64,000 nt of DNA from an uncultured bacterium (GTDB taxonomy: Bacteria > Planctomycetota > Phycisphaerae > Phycisphaerales > UBA1924). Location: NCBI GenBank assembly GCA_903834785.1, contig CAILKP010000042.1, positions 1 through 64,000 of the forward strand, in the 5' to 3' direction. Under the pieces are notes generated by a model that had not been told where the DNA came from, did not search any database, and was given only the letters and a program-made list of their open reading frames with translations. A program made the position numbers and the translations under genes. The stretch's first letter is position 1. Every line of letters begins with the position of its first letter. Positions 9,511 to 18,238 of the stretch are shown piece by piece.

Positions 9511-10710
9511 TCACGGCACTGGGGACGTGACGGTGTAGGTGATGCGGACGGCGACGATCTGGTGGAGTTCGCTGCCGAAGCTCTGGAGGTTGGCGCTGAG
9601 CCAGTAGACGTTGGAACCGTTGCCGATGCCGAAGCCAACGAGATCGACACCGGCGACGCGGATGCCGGCGGCCTGACCGCTGCTGCTGACTGAGGTGATG
9701 GTCGAGACGACACCGGTGGTGGTGGAGGTACGACCGAAGGTGAGGGTGAAGTCGGTGGGGCGGGTATCGGCGTAGGTGAGGTCGATGCGCTGGACCTGGC
9801 AGCCGTCGGGCAGTTCAACGGGGGCGACGAAAACGCCGTTGCCGATGCCGTAGCCGCGGACGCCGAGCACGTCGTAGTAGCCGAAGCCACCGGTGCCGGT
9901 ATCGCGGCCGGCGATGTCGGGCATGAACGCCGCCCCGTGGATGGACTTGACGCGGAAGGTGGGGACCATGCCGATCTGACCGTTGACAAAGAGCTTGCGT
10001 GTGCCGTCCGGGACAGCACCGATGCCGACACTGCCGTTCTCGTGAACGATCAGGCCGCGCTGGAACTGGAAGGTGCCGTTGTCGGCATCGGTGATCTGCA
10101 GGAAATCACCGCCGAACGAGGAGCGAGTGTGGATCATCCACTCCCGGTTCAACACACCGGCGATGATGTCGCCGTCGGCGACGTGCAGGCGAGCGCCGGG
10201 TGCAGCGGTGGCGATGCCGACGTTGCCTGTGTTGGTGACGTTGACTACAGCCGAGCCGGTGCCGTCGGGGCGAACGAGCGCGGTGGCGACGGTTGCGGAG
10301 TCGGCGGTTGTTGCGGCGAGCGCTGAGGTGGCGCGGGGTGCGGCGGTGATCTGCTGGCGCGGCGCAAGCACGGTGAAGCCGGCGAGGTTATTGCAGGCCA
10401 GGATTGTGTCGCGGCGGACTTCGATTTCGAGGAAGCGGAGCTGTGTACCAGCGAACTGGGCACCGAAATCAAGGGCTGCCGAGAAGCGGCCGTCGGTGAC
10501 GTTGACATTATCCAGGCAGATGGTGGGGCCAAGCTGGGTCGCGCTGGATGTGCTGTCGTAGAGCCGGAAGCGCAGGTCATGCAGGCCGCTGGCCGGGACG
10601 CCCGAGGAGGTAAGCTGGCCTTGATAGGTGAAGGCGGTAGGCAGGGCGATGGGCTGGGCCACGGCCTGGGCGGCAAGACACAGCGCGATGATTGTGGCGA
10701 GGACTCTCAT
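9511..10710 (-). CDS. Exported YQG-module protein with fibre-like repeats
   Basis: Protein of 399 residues with signal peptide MRVLATIIALCLAAQAVAQ; the start is fixed by AAGGAGG seven bases upstream. The N-terminal module (about 25-130) begins FTYQGQLTSSGVPASGLHDL and is shared with the product of the gene at 18239. The central region contains GNVGIATAAPGARLHV and GSVGIGAVPDGTRKLFV, the pattern of tail-fibre-like beta repeats in many secreted bacterial proteins. The last 130 residues are Gly/Thr/Ser-rich beta sequence. It is probably surface-exposed; no enzymatic motif is recognised. Confidence 0.75.
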   Translation of the reverse strand: MRVLATIIALCLAAQAVAQPIALPTAFTYQGQLTSSGVPASGLHDLRFRLYDSTSSATQLGPTICLDNVNVTDGRFSAALDFGAQFAGTQLRFLEIEVRRDTILACNNLAGFTVLAPRQQITAAPRATSALAATTADSATVATALVRPDGTGSAVVNVTNTGNVGIATAAPGARLHVADGDIIAGVLNREWMIHTRSSFGGDFLQITDADNGTFQFQRGLIVHENGSVGIGAVPDGTRKLFVNGQIGMVPTFRVKSIHGAAFMPDIAGRDTGTGGFGYYDVLGVRGYGIGNGVFVAPVELPDGCQVQRIDLTYADTRPTDFTLTFGRTSTTTGVVSTITSVSSSGQAAGIRVAGVDLVGFGIGNGSNVYWLSANLQSFGSELHQIVAVRITYTVTSPVP

Positions 10711-11163
10711 TTGGATGCCTCCTTGGCTTGAAGTGGGATGGAACCGTAGACAGAGGGCAGACCGGAACTTACGCCGGAGGGACCCGAATGCGAGACGGTG
10801 AAAGGTGATGGAGATGCCGCGCGGGCTGCGCTGACAGCCCAGATTGCCCAGGTTCACAGTTTTGGTTGAGACGCGGGCGCGGAGGAGAGTGCTTGTGGGT
10901 GTGCTTGCGCTTGTGGCGCGGTTGTTTGGGTCTTGCGGGTTTTCGGAATCCTCTGCCCCTGCCGGGGCAGATTGGAGCGGTGCACGCTTCCACGGGTTGC
11001 GCATCGGCGGGCTGCGCCGCGCCGATGCTTCACCCGTGGCTCCATTCCGGCGTCCCGTTGGGACGCGAAGGCACGAAGGCGCGAAGAAATACAGACACAC
11101 AGGCGCGAAGGCAGGGCCGGCGCGTCGCGGTGGTCGTGGCGGTGGCGATGCTCGCGCTCGGCC
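10711..11163. other. Intergenic region with degenerate repeats and a hairpin
   Basis: No coding sequence is supported in these 453 bases. They contain an interrupted inverted repeat (10990-11039) and GCGAAGGCACGAAGGCGCGAAG-type short repeats (about 11068-11122). The start-proximal part holds the ribosome-binding site of the minus-strand gene to the left. The frames through this stretch are repeat-driven. Confidence 0.6.
10990..11039. repeat. Interrupted inverted repeat
   Basis: Outer arms CCACGGGT (10990-10997) and ACCCGTGG (11032-11039), and inner arms GCATCGGCG (11001-11009) and CGCCGATGC (11020-11028), are perfect complements separated by 3-base interior loops. No T-run follows. It may be a mobile palindromic element or an RNA structure; it has no matching copy elsewhere in the window. 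Confidence 0.7.
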
Positions 11164-12483
11164 TTAGCGGACGATCCAGACGTGGCTGACTTTTTCGGCC
11201 ATCACCTCGTAGACCAGGGCGATGTCGGCGGCGAGCATGCGGACGCAGCCCATGGACATCTGCTTGCCGATGCTGTCGGGCTGGATGGTGCCGTGCATGC
11301 CGTACGCGGCGAAGGTGCGGGTTTTTTCTTCGGTGCCTTCGAGGCCGATCCAGTGTTCGCCGATGGGGTTGGCCGGGTCGTTTGCCGCGAAGCGGGTGCG
11401 GTCGCGCGGGTTGATCCACTCGGGGTTGATCAGCTTGCTGCTGGGGCGGACGCCGAAGAGGCCCTCGGGCGTGCCGTTGCTTTCACCCAGGCCGACGGCG
11501 AAGGAACGGATGTAGGTCCATCCGGTGAGGCGGGCCTCGATGGGCTGGGCATCGGAGATGGTGGCATCGGGCGGGAGCGGCGGGCCCATGTACAGATCGG
11601 CCCGGAACGAATCCTTGTGGACGATGAGGTGGAAGGGCTGGCGCGGGACCTTGATCTTGCGGCCGACGGAGAGCTTGTTGACATCGGCCATGTTGTTGAT
11701 GCGGCCGAGGAAGAGGCGATCAACAAACGGGGCCTGCGAGCGCATGATCTTGGTGATGTTGTCACCGGGCAGGACGGTGTAGGTGCCAAAGAGCGGGTCG
11801 CCCGGGGCCAGCCCGGGGGCGAAGACCAGCGACTCGTTGAGTGAGGCGATCTGGCGGCGGAGGGCCTCACGCTCCGGGGCGGGGAGGCGCCGGTCGAGCA
11901 GGGCGGTGTTGAGTTTGGTGCGGGCCTCGAGCAGGTTGCCCTGGCCCTGGAGGGTGGCGCCGGCGCGGATGAGGTCGGTCAGGTCGGAGGGGAGGCCGGA
12001 GGAGGCATCGAGCGGGGTGGCGGGCGGGAGCGCGGGTGCCGCGGCGGTGGGGGTTGTGGGCGCGGCGGGCGTGGTGGAACCGGGCGTGATTGACGGCGTG
12101 CCGCCGGGGATGACGGTGTCCCTGGGCGCGGGTGCCTGGGGTGCGGGGACGGCGGCGACGGGGCGCTGTGGCTCGGCGAGAACGGGCGGGGTTGCTGCGG
12201 GGCTTGCCGCGGGGGCAGGGGTTGCTGCGGGCGCGGGCTGGGGGTTCGCGGCGAGGGTGCCTGCGGGGCGGGCGGCGGCATCGGATGCGGGCGTGGCGGC
12301 AGGGGTGCCGGCGACGGGCTCGACCGGGGCTGCGCCGGAGCGGCTGATCAGGAGGACGACCAGCGAGGTGCCACCGGCGAGGACGGCCAGTGCGGCGACG
12401 GCGGTGATGACGGTTTTGCGCTGGTTGCGGGTGGAGCCGCCACGGAAGTTGGTGCCGCGGGGGGCCTGGGAGGCGAGTGCCAT
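11164..12483 (-). CDS. LysM domain L,D-transpeptidase
   Basis: Protein of 439 residues. An N-terminal cytosolic stretch and one membrane segment (about 25-47, TVITAAVAALAVLAGG...) lead into a long Pro/Ala-rich linker (about 50-165), a helical region, a LysM domain (GTYTVLPGDNITKIM ... GRKIKVP, about 248-295) and a YkuD catalytic domain. The catalytic motif is HGT followed by SMGCVRM, with the nucleophilic Cys near residue 411. The enzyme would cross-link peptidoglycan or attach proteins to it in the periplasm, which fits current evidence that planctomycetes have peptidoglycan. It is divergent from the helicase gene. Confidence 0.9.
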   Translation of the reverse strand: MALASQAPRGTNFRGGSTRNQRKTVITAVAALAVLAGGTSLVVLLISRSGAAPVEPVAGTPAATPASDAAARPAGTLAANPQPAPAATPAPAASPAATPPVLAEPQRPVAAVPAPQAPAPRDTVIPGGTPSITPGSTTPAAPTTPTAAAPALPPATPLDASSGLPSDLTDLIRAGATLQGQGNLLEARTKLNTALLDRRLPAPEREALRRQIASLNESLVFAPGLAPGDPLFGTYTVLPGDNITKIMRSQAPFVDRLFLGRINNMADVNKLSVGRKIKVPRQPFHLIVHKDSFRADLYMGPPLPPDATISDAQPIEARLTGWTYIRSFAVGLGESNGTPEGLFGVRPSSKLINPEWINPRDRTRFAANDPANPIGEHWIGLEGTEEKTRTFAAYGMHGTIQPDSIGKQMSMGCVRMLAADIALVYEVMAEKVSHVWIVR

Positions 12484-12684
12484 GGGTGGAGCGTCCTTGC
12501 TGGGAGGCGTGGAGGAGTTGGAGGGGGCGGGGGGCGGAGGGGTAGGGAGACGTGGGTGCGGCGAATCCGTGCCACAGGGGGAGACGGGTGATTATTGCAT
12601 GGTTAGCAGCGGTTGTGGGCGTGGAAGTGCGGTCGTACGGGCGGTTTGGCTGTCTGGTTCGGCTATCTGGTTTGACTATCTTGG

Positions 12685-15345
12685 TTGATCGATGCGCTGC
12701 GACGGGAGTTTGCCCGGCGGGGGTGGGAGCCGTTTGCCTTTCAGAAGGCGACGTGGGACGCGTATGGGCGGGGAGAGAGCGGGCTGGTGCAGGCGCAGAC
12801 GGGCACGGGCAAGACGCTGGCGGCGTGGGGCGGGATGCTGATTGAGGAGTGCGGGCGGCGGGAGGCGGGGGAGGGCGTGAGGGGGAAGGCGGGCGGGAAG
12901 ACGGGGATCCGCTACTTGTGGCTGACGCCGATGCGGGCGCTGGCGGGGGACACGCACAAGTCGCTGGTGGAGGCGGCGGGGTGGGTGGGGCTGGGAGCGG
13001 AGGGAGGGGAGGCGTTTGGGATTGAGCTGCGGACGGGGGACACGAGCAGCGCGATGAAGGTGCGGCAGCGGGACAAGCCGCCGGCGGTGCTGATTACCAC
13101 GCCGGAGTCGCTGTCGGTGATGCTGAGCTATCCGGTGATGCGGGAGCACCTGGCGGCGGTGCGGGGCGTGGTGGTCGATGAGTGGCACGAACTGCTGGGG
13201 ACCAAGCGCGGGGTGCAGACGGAGCTGTGCCTGGCGGCGGTGCGCGGGCTGGCGGCGGGTGGTGCGGGCGGCGCGGATGGCGCAGCGATGCGGGTGTGGG
13301 GGTTGAGCGCGACGGTGGGCAACACGGGCCAGGCGCTGGATGCGCTGCTGGGCAGCGGGCCGCAGCGGGAGCGGGCGAGACTGGTGACGAGCGATGTGGG
13401 CAAGGAGTACCGCTTTGAGGTGCTGATTCCTGAGGCGATCGAGCGGTTTCCGTGGGCGGGGCACCTGGGGATTCGCATGCTGGAGCCGGTGCTGGCGCGG
13501 ATTGAGAGCGCGGCGAGCACGCTGGTATTTACCAACACGCGGAGCCAGAGTGAGATCTGGTTTCAGTCGATTCTGCGGGCGCGGCCGGACCTGATCGGGC
13601 AGGTGGCGATCCATCATGGCTCACTGGACCGGGATGTGCGCACGCGGGTGGAGGAGATGGTCAAGGGCGGGAAGCTGCGGGCGGTGGTGTGCACGAGCTC
13701 GCTGGACCTGGGGGTGGACTTTCCGCCGGTGGATCAGGTGATTCAGATCGGCAGCCCCAAGGGTGTGGCGCGGCTGGTGCAGCGGGCGGGCCGCAGCGGG
13801 CACCAGCCGGGGCGGGTGAGCAGCATTGTGTGCGTGCCGACCAATGCGCTGGAGCTGGTGGAGTTTGCCGCGGCGCGGGACGCGGTGATGTCGCGGGAGA
13901 TTGAGACGCGTGAGGCGCTGACGATGTCGCTGGATGTGCTGTGCCAGCACATTCTGACGACGGCGTGCGGGAGCGGGCCGGAGGGGATGTCGGCCGAGGC
14001 GCTGCGGGATGAGGTGCGGACGACGCATGCGTTTGCGGGGATGAGTGATGAGCAGTTCGGCTGGGCGATGGACTTTGCGAGGCAGGGCGGGCAGGCGCTG
14101 ACGGCGTACGGGCGGTTTGCGCGGCTGGTGGAGCGGGTGGATGAGCAGACCGGGGAGGTGCGGTATGTGGTGGCGAACCAGCCGCTGGTGAAGCTGCACC
14201 GGCTGGGGATCGGGACGATTACCAGTGACCCGGCGATGAAGGTGACCACGCGCGGCGGGGCGGTGTTGGGGACGATTGAGGAAGGGTTTATTGCCAAGCT
14301 GTCACCGGGTGATGTGTTTGTGTTCTCGGGACGGCGGCTGCGGCTGGTGAAGGTGCACCAGATGACGGCGATTACGGAGCCAGCGCTGAATGTGAAAAGC
14401 GGGATGGTGCCGGCGTGGGCGGGGACGCGGATGCCGCTGAGCCATGAGTTGGCGGAGGCGGTGAAGGTGAAGCTGGCGGCGGCGGATGGTGGTGATTTTG
14501 CGAGCGCGGAGATGGCGGCGGTGCGGCCGCTGCTGGAGCTGCAGCAGGCGTGGTCGGCGCTGCCGAAGCCGGGGACACTGGTGATTGAGCGGCTGCGGTC
14601 GCGCGAGGGGTATCACGCGTTTGTGTATCCGCTGGCGGGGCGGCTGGTGCATGAGGGGCTGGTGGCGCTGGCGGCGTACCGGATTGCGGCCAGGTCGCCG
14701 CACACGTTCTCGATGTCGGCCAGTGATTATGGGTTTGAACTGCTGTCACAGACGCCGTTTGACCTGGATGCGGGGGCGTGGCGAGAGGTGTTGGCGGCCG
14801 AGCGGCTGACGGAGGACCTGCTTGGGTGTGTGAACCAGGCGGAGCTGGCGCGGCGGCAGTTTCGGGAGATTGCGCGGATTGCGGGGCTGATTGTGCCGAG
14901 CTATCCGGGGCAGGCGCGGTCGGCGCGGAGTCTGCAGGCCAGCAGCGAGCTGTTCTTTGACGTGTTCAGCGAGTTTGACCCGCAGAACATGCTGCTGGGC
15001 CAGGCGCGGCGCGAGGTGATGGAGCGGCAGCTTGAGTTTGGGCGGATGAAGCGTGCGCTGGAGGCGATTGGCCGGATGGAGATTGTGATCAAAGCGGTGC
15101 CAAAGTTGACGCCGTTTGCGTTCCCGCTGTGGGTGGACCGGCTGCGGTCGCAGCTGAGCAGTGAGAAGGTGGAGGACCGGATTGCGCGGATGATCGGCCA
15201 CCTGGAGGATGCGGCGGGGACGGTGGCGGAGCCGGAGTTTGCTGACTTGCAAGACGCGGGGGAGCTGCCGAGCAAGGCGAGGCGGGGGCGGCGGGCGGAT
15301 GGGAAGACGAAGGCGAAGGTGCCGTGGCGGCGGCCGCGGTTGTGA
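12685..15345 (+). CDS. lhr: Lhr-type DEAD/DEAH-box helicase
   Basis: Protein of 886 residues with superfamily 2 motifs in order: Q-motif region WEPFAFQKATW, Walker A QTGTGKT (38-44), TTPESL, VVDEWHEL (DEAH-like), LSATVGN (motif III), HHGSLD, SLDLGVDF and QRAGRSGH (motifs V and VI). The long C-terminal half matches the Lhr/DEAD_assoc region. Lhr proteins are 3'-5' helicases in DNA repair; this length fits the ligase-associated subfamily, although no ligase, nuclease or phosphoesterase lies next to it. TTG is the most upstream plausible start and gives a family-like N-terminus. No good Shine-Dalgarno is visible. Confidence 0.88.
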   Translation: MIDALRREFARRGWEPFAFQKATWDAYGRGESGLVQAQTGTGKTLAAWGGMLIEECGRREAGEGVRGKAGGKTGIRYLWLTPMRALAGDTHKSLVEAAGWVGLGAEGGEAFGIELRTGDTSSAMKVRQRDKPPAVLITTPESLSVMLSYPVMREHLAAVRGVVVDEWHELLGTKRGVQTELCLAAVRGLAAGGAGGADGAAMRVWGLSATVGNTGQALDALLGSGPQRERARLVTSDVGKEYRFEVLIPEAIERFPWAGHLGIRMLEPVLARIESAASTLVFTNTRSQSEIWFQSILRARPDLIGQVAIHHGSLDRDVRTRVEEMVKGGKLRAVVCTSSLDLGVDFPPVDQVIQIGSPKGVARLVQRAGRSGHQPGRVSSIVCVPTNALELVEFAAARDAVMSREIETREALTMSLDVLCQHILTTACGSGPEGMSAEALRDEVRTTHAFAGMSDEQFGWAMDFARQGGQALTAYGRFARLVERVDEQTGEVRYVVANQPLVKLHRLGIGTITSDPAMKVTTRGGAVLGTIEEGFIAKLSPGDVFVFSGRRLRLVKVHQMTAITEPALNVKSGMVPAWAGTRMPLSHELAEAVKVKLAAADGGDFASAEMAAVRPLLELQQAWSALPKPGTLVIERLRSREGYHAFVYPLAGRLVHEGLVALAAYRIAARSPHTFSMSASDYGFELLSQTPFDLDAGAWREVLAAERLTEDLLGCVNQAELARRQFREIARIAGLIVPSYPGQARSARSLQASSELFFDVFSEFDPQNMLLGQARREVMERQLEFGRMKRALEAIGRMEIVIKAVPKLTPFAFPLWVDRLRSQLSSEKVEDRIARMIGHLEDAAGTVAEPEFADLQDAGELPSKARRGRRADGKTKAKVPWRRPRL

Positions 15346-15367
15346 GGGGGCTGGTGCGGGCGGCGGA

Positions 15368-16312
15368 TCAGCCCAGGCGGTCGCGCACGGACCAGAGGTC
15401 GGGGTAGAGCTTGGCCTCGAGGGTCTGGCGGAGGTATTTGGCGCCGCTGCTGCCGCCGGTGCCGGAACCGAAGCCGATCATGCGCTCGACCATTTTGACG
15501 TGGTGGAAGCGCCAGATGGCGAGTTTTTCTTCCATCTGCAGGAGGTGCTCGGCGACGATGAACTGGGGCCAGTAGCGTTCGTTGACGGCGAGGGATTTGT
15601 CGTAGGGGGCGCGGTAGAGGGTGACCAGTGAGGTGACCAGGTCCTCGGAGAGCTCGTGGGGCTTGGAGGTGTCGCGTTTGAGGGCGGCGGCGGGGATGTT
15701 GAAGCGGCCGTGGTCCTCGCGGGCGAGGTGGGCGATGAAGTGGTCGTAGGGTGTGGACTTGGAGAGGTAGGTGGTCATCTCGTCGCGGGCGGACTGGTCA
15801 TCACCGACGAGGTCGAGGATGCGCGGGTTTTTGGCGCCGAGGAGGAACTCGACTTTGCGGAACTGGACGGACTGGAAGCCGCTGGCGGGGCGGAGGTTGT
15901 CGCGGAAGCGGGCGAAGTCGGTGGAGAACATGGTCTCGAGCAGGGGGATCTGCTCGATTAAGAGGTTCTGGATTTTGTGGACGCGGTCGAGGAGCTGCGC
16001 GGCTTTGAGGGGCTCATCGGCATCGAGGTGGCCGCAGACGCCGTGGAGGTCGTGGAGCATCTGGCGGAACCAGAGCTCGTAGACCTGGTGGCTGATGATG
16101 AAGAGCATCTCATCGTGGTGCGGCGGCACGGAGAGCGGCTGCTGGAGCGTGAGGAGCTCGGCGACTTTGAGGTAGCTGCCGTAGGTGAGGTTGGTGTGGC
16201 GCACGGCGGGCATGTCGCCGGGCTTGAGGTGGGGGTTGAGATTGGGGTTGGCACCGCCGGTGGAGCCGGAGGAAGCGGGATCGGGGGCGGAGTGTGCGAA
16301 GGGGCAGGCCAT
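15368..16312 (-). CDS. kynA: Tryptophan 2,3-dioxygenase
   Basis: Haem enzyme of 314 residues that opens the indole ring of tryptophan to N-formylkynurenine, the first step of the kynurenine pathway. Family motifs are clear: LTYGSYL, HHDEMLFIISHQVYELWF (substrate and haem pocket), RPASGFQSVQFRKVE and FHHVKMVERMIGFGSGTGGSSG (proximal His region and the GTGGSSG loop). The ATG at 16312 gives MACPFAHS. There is no Shine-Dalgarno in front of it; the complementary strand instead reads AGGAGGTG, so translation may be leaderless or start slightly elsewhere. No other kynurenine-pathway gene is in the window. Confidence 0.95.
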   Translation of the reverse strand: MACPFAHSAPDPASSGSTGGANPNLNPHLKPGDMPAVRHTNLTYGSYLKVAELLTLQQPLSVPPHHDEMLFIISHQVYELWFRQMLHDLHGVCGHLDADEPLKAAQLLDRVHKIQNLLIEQIPLLETMFSTDFARFRDNLRPASGFQSVQFRKVEFLLGAKNPRILDLVGDDQSARDEMTTYLSKSTPYDHFIAHLAREDHGRFNIPAAALKRDTSKPHELSEDLVTSLVTLYRAPYDKSLAVNERYWPQFIVAEHLLQMEEKLAIWRFHHVKMVERMIGFGSGTGGSSGAKYLRQTLEAKLYPDLWSVRDRLG

Positions 16313-16499
16313 AGGAGGTGATGTTAGTAAACCAATACCGGCTGTACTGTCCGGATAACTCAGGGGCGTCGGGAGTGGGTGCGTCGGCGCCGACGGAACC
16401 GGGGGTGTGGTGTACCCTTCAGAAGCCCAGACGAATCCGAATATGTGGAACCCCGCCGCGGAGTGCTGCGGATTGATGGCCCACAGGAGAGAACGATTT

Positions 16500-18047
16500 A
16501 TGCGCACCAAGAGCCTGACCGCCCTGACCGTGGCCACCCTGGCCGGCCTGATGAGTGTGACTGCCAGCCATGGCCAGTCGCTGGACCTGGGAGACCTGCA
16601 GACCGTTGCGAGCACGGGGCTGTCGAGCGTGGTGTGGGTGGGCAACGCGCCGGGCGATGCCACGTCGCGGCTGTATGTGCTGGAGCAGGCGGGGCGGGTG
16701 CGGGTGATCAACGGGACGACGCTGCAGACAACGTCGGTGCTGGACATTGTCGCGCTGGTGCTGGCCTCGGGCACGAACCCGGAGTTCAGCCTTCAGGGCT
16801 TCAGCGAGCAGGGGCTGCTGGGCATCGCGTTTCACCCGGACTTCCAGACCAACCGGTACTTTTACGTGTACTACACCGAGCCGCGCGGCAGCACGTACGT
16901 GTCGAGCGGGCTGACGTACGACAACGGCCGCACGGTGCTGGCGCGGTACACGATGAACCCGATTGTGGCGGGGCAGAACATCACGGCCAACCCGGCATCG
17001 GCGCAGATTGTGATGAAGTTTGACCAGCCGTTTGTGAACCACAACGGCGGCAACATGATGTTCGGCACCGACGGGATGCTGTACATCGGCACGGGTGACG
17101 GCGGCAGCGGCGGCGACCCGAACAACGCAGCACTGAACCCCAACAGCCTGCTGGGCAAGATGCTGCGGATCGACATCAACGGCGATGCGTTCCCGGCTGA
17201 TACGCAGAAGAACTACCAGATTCCGGCGGGGAACCCGACGACGTGGCCGACGGGGGCGGGCGGGACGCAGACCGGCCTGCCGGAGCTGTGGGCCATCGGC
17301 CTGCGGAACCCGTGGCGGTGGAGCTTCGACCGGCTGACCAATGAGCTGTACATCGCCGATGTGGGCCAGGATGTGTGGGAGGAGATCAACGTCGTCAACG
17401 GCTCGACGCCGAGGCTGAACTATGGCTGGCGGCGGTTTGAGGGTGTGGCCAGCTATACGACGAACATCGGCTCGTTCTCGGTTGCTGGCAGCGTGGTGCC
17501 GGCGTATGTGTATCCGCACACGGCGCGGACGGGGTACACCAGCACGATGGTCGGCTCGTCGATCACCGGCGGGTTTGTGTATCGCGGCAGCGCGATTCCC
17601 GGGTGGCGCGGGCGGTACTTCTTTGGTGATTACACGGCCAGCCGCATCTGGTCGATCCGCGTGGTCAATGGCGTGGCGACGGACTTCCAGGACCACACGG
17701 CGCACTTCACCAACGGCACGGCGGGCCCGGCGGGCCTGACGAGCTTTGGTCAGGACAACGACGGTGAGCTGTACACGGTGCACTTCTCCGGCGTGCGGAT
17801 CCGCAAGATGGTGCCGTCGGCACTGAGCAATTCGCTGTCGCCGGCGGACATTGTCCAGGGCGGCGGTGAGCCGGGACCGGACGGCACGGTTGACGGTTCG
17901 GACTTCATCGCGTTCATCAATGCGTTTGCCATTGGTGACTGGCCGGCGGACATCGCCGGTGGCGGCGCGAACGCCGATCGGCCGGATGGGACGGTGGATG
18001 GCTCGGACTTCATCGCGTTTATCAATGCGTTTGCGATCGGCGGGTGA
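16500..18047 (+). CDS. Secreted PQQ-type sugar dehydrogenase with dockerin-like tail
   Basis: Protein of 515 residues, signal peptide at about 1-25 (MRTKSLTALTVATLAGLMSV), AGGAGA upstream of the ATG. The body is the GSDH/SoxB-like beta-propeller found in PQQ-dependent aldose dehydrogenases: LLGIAFHPDF, YYTEPRG, NHNGGNMMFGTDGMLYIGTGDGG, LLGKMLRIDI, ELWAIGLRNPWR and DVGQDVWEEIN. Two short dockerin-like repeats close the protein, each with DGTVDGSDFIAFINAFAIG. The final residues are Gly-Gly, where the related tails in this window end in Gly-Cys. It probably oxidises extracellular sugars; acceptor and substrate are unknown. Confidence 0.88.
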   Translation: MRTKSLTALTVATLAGLMSVTASHGQSLDLGDLQTVASTGLSSVVWVGNAPGDATSRLYVLEQAGRVRVINGTTLQTTSVLDIVALVLASGTNPEFSLQGFSEQGLLGIAFHPDFQTNRYFYVYYTEPRGSTYVSSGLTYDNGRTVLARYTMNPIVAGQNITANPASAQIVMKFDQPFVNHNGGNMMFGTDGMLYIGTGDGGSGGDPNNAALNPNSLLGKMLRIDINGDAFPADTQKNYQIPAGNPTTWPTGAGGTQTGLPELWAIGLRNPWRWSFDRLTNELYIADVGQDVWEEINVVNGSTPRLNYGWRRFEGVASYTTNIGSFSVAGSVVPAYVYPHTARTGYTSTMVGSSITGGFVYRGSAIPGWRGRYFFGDYTASRIWSIRVVNGVATDFQDHTAHFTNGTAGPAGLTSFGQDNDGELYTVHFSGVRIRKMVPSALSNSLSPADIVQGGGEPGPDGTVDGSDFIAFINAFAIGDWPADIAGGGANADRPDGTVDGSDFIAFINAFAIGG

Positions 18048-18238
18048 GGGAAAGGGGGAGGCCGCCCGGCGGGTGACGCAGCGTGCGAAGATGATGCGCC
18101 GCCCCGGGATGCAACAAAGTCCAAACGTCGCGGAACCCGAGTGGGTGCCGGCGGTTGGCTTTTTGCTTCAAATACTTGTTGGAAGCGAGAACATCGGGTA
18201 CCTTGAGTTTGGCCGGGGGAGACCACTGGAGATCCCCG

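Noticed and set aside
16407-16499. Extended start of the sugar dehydrogenase at 16407
   Set aside because: The ATG at 16500 has AGGAGA upstream and begins a normal signal peptide; the extension would bury it.
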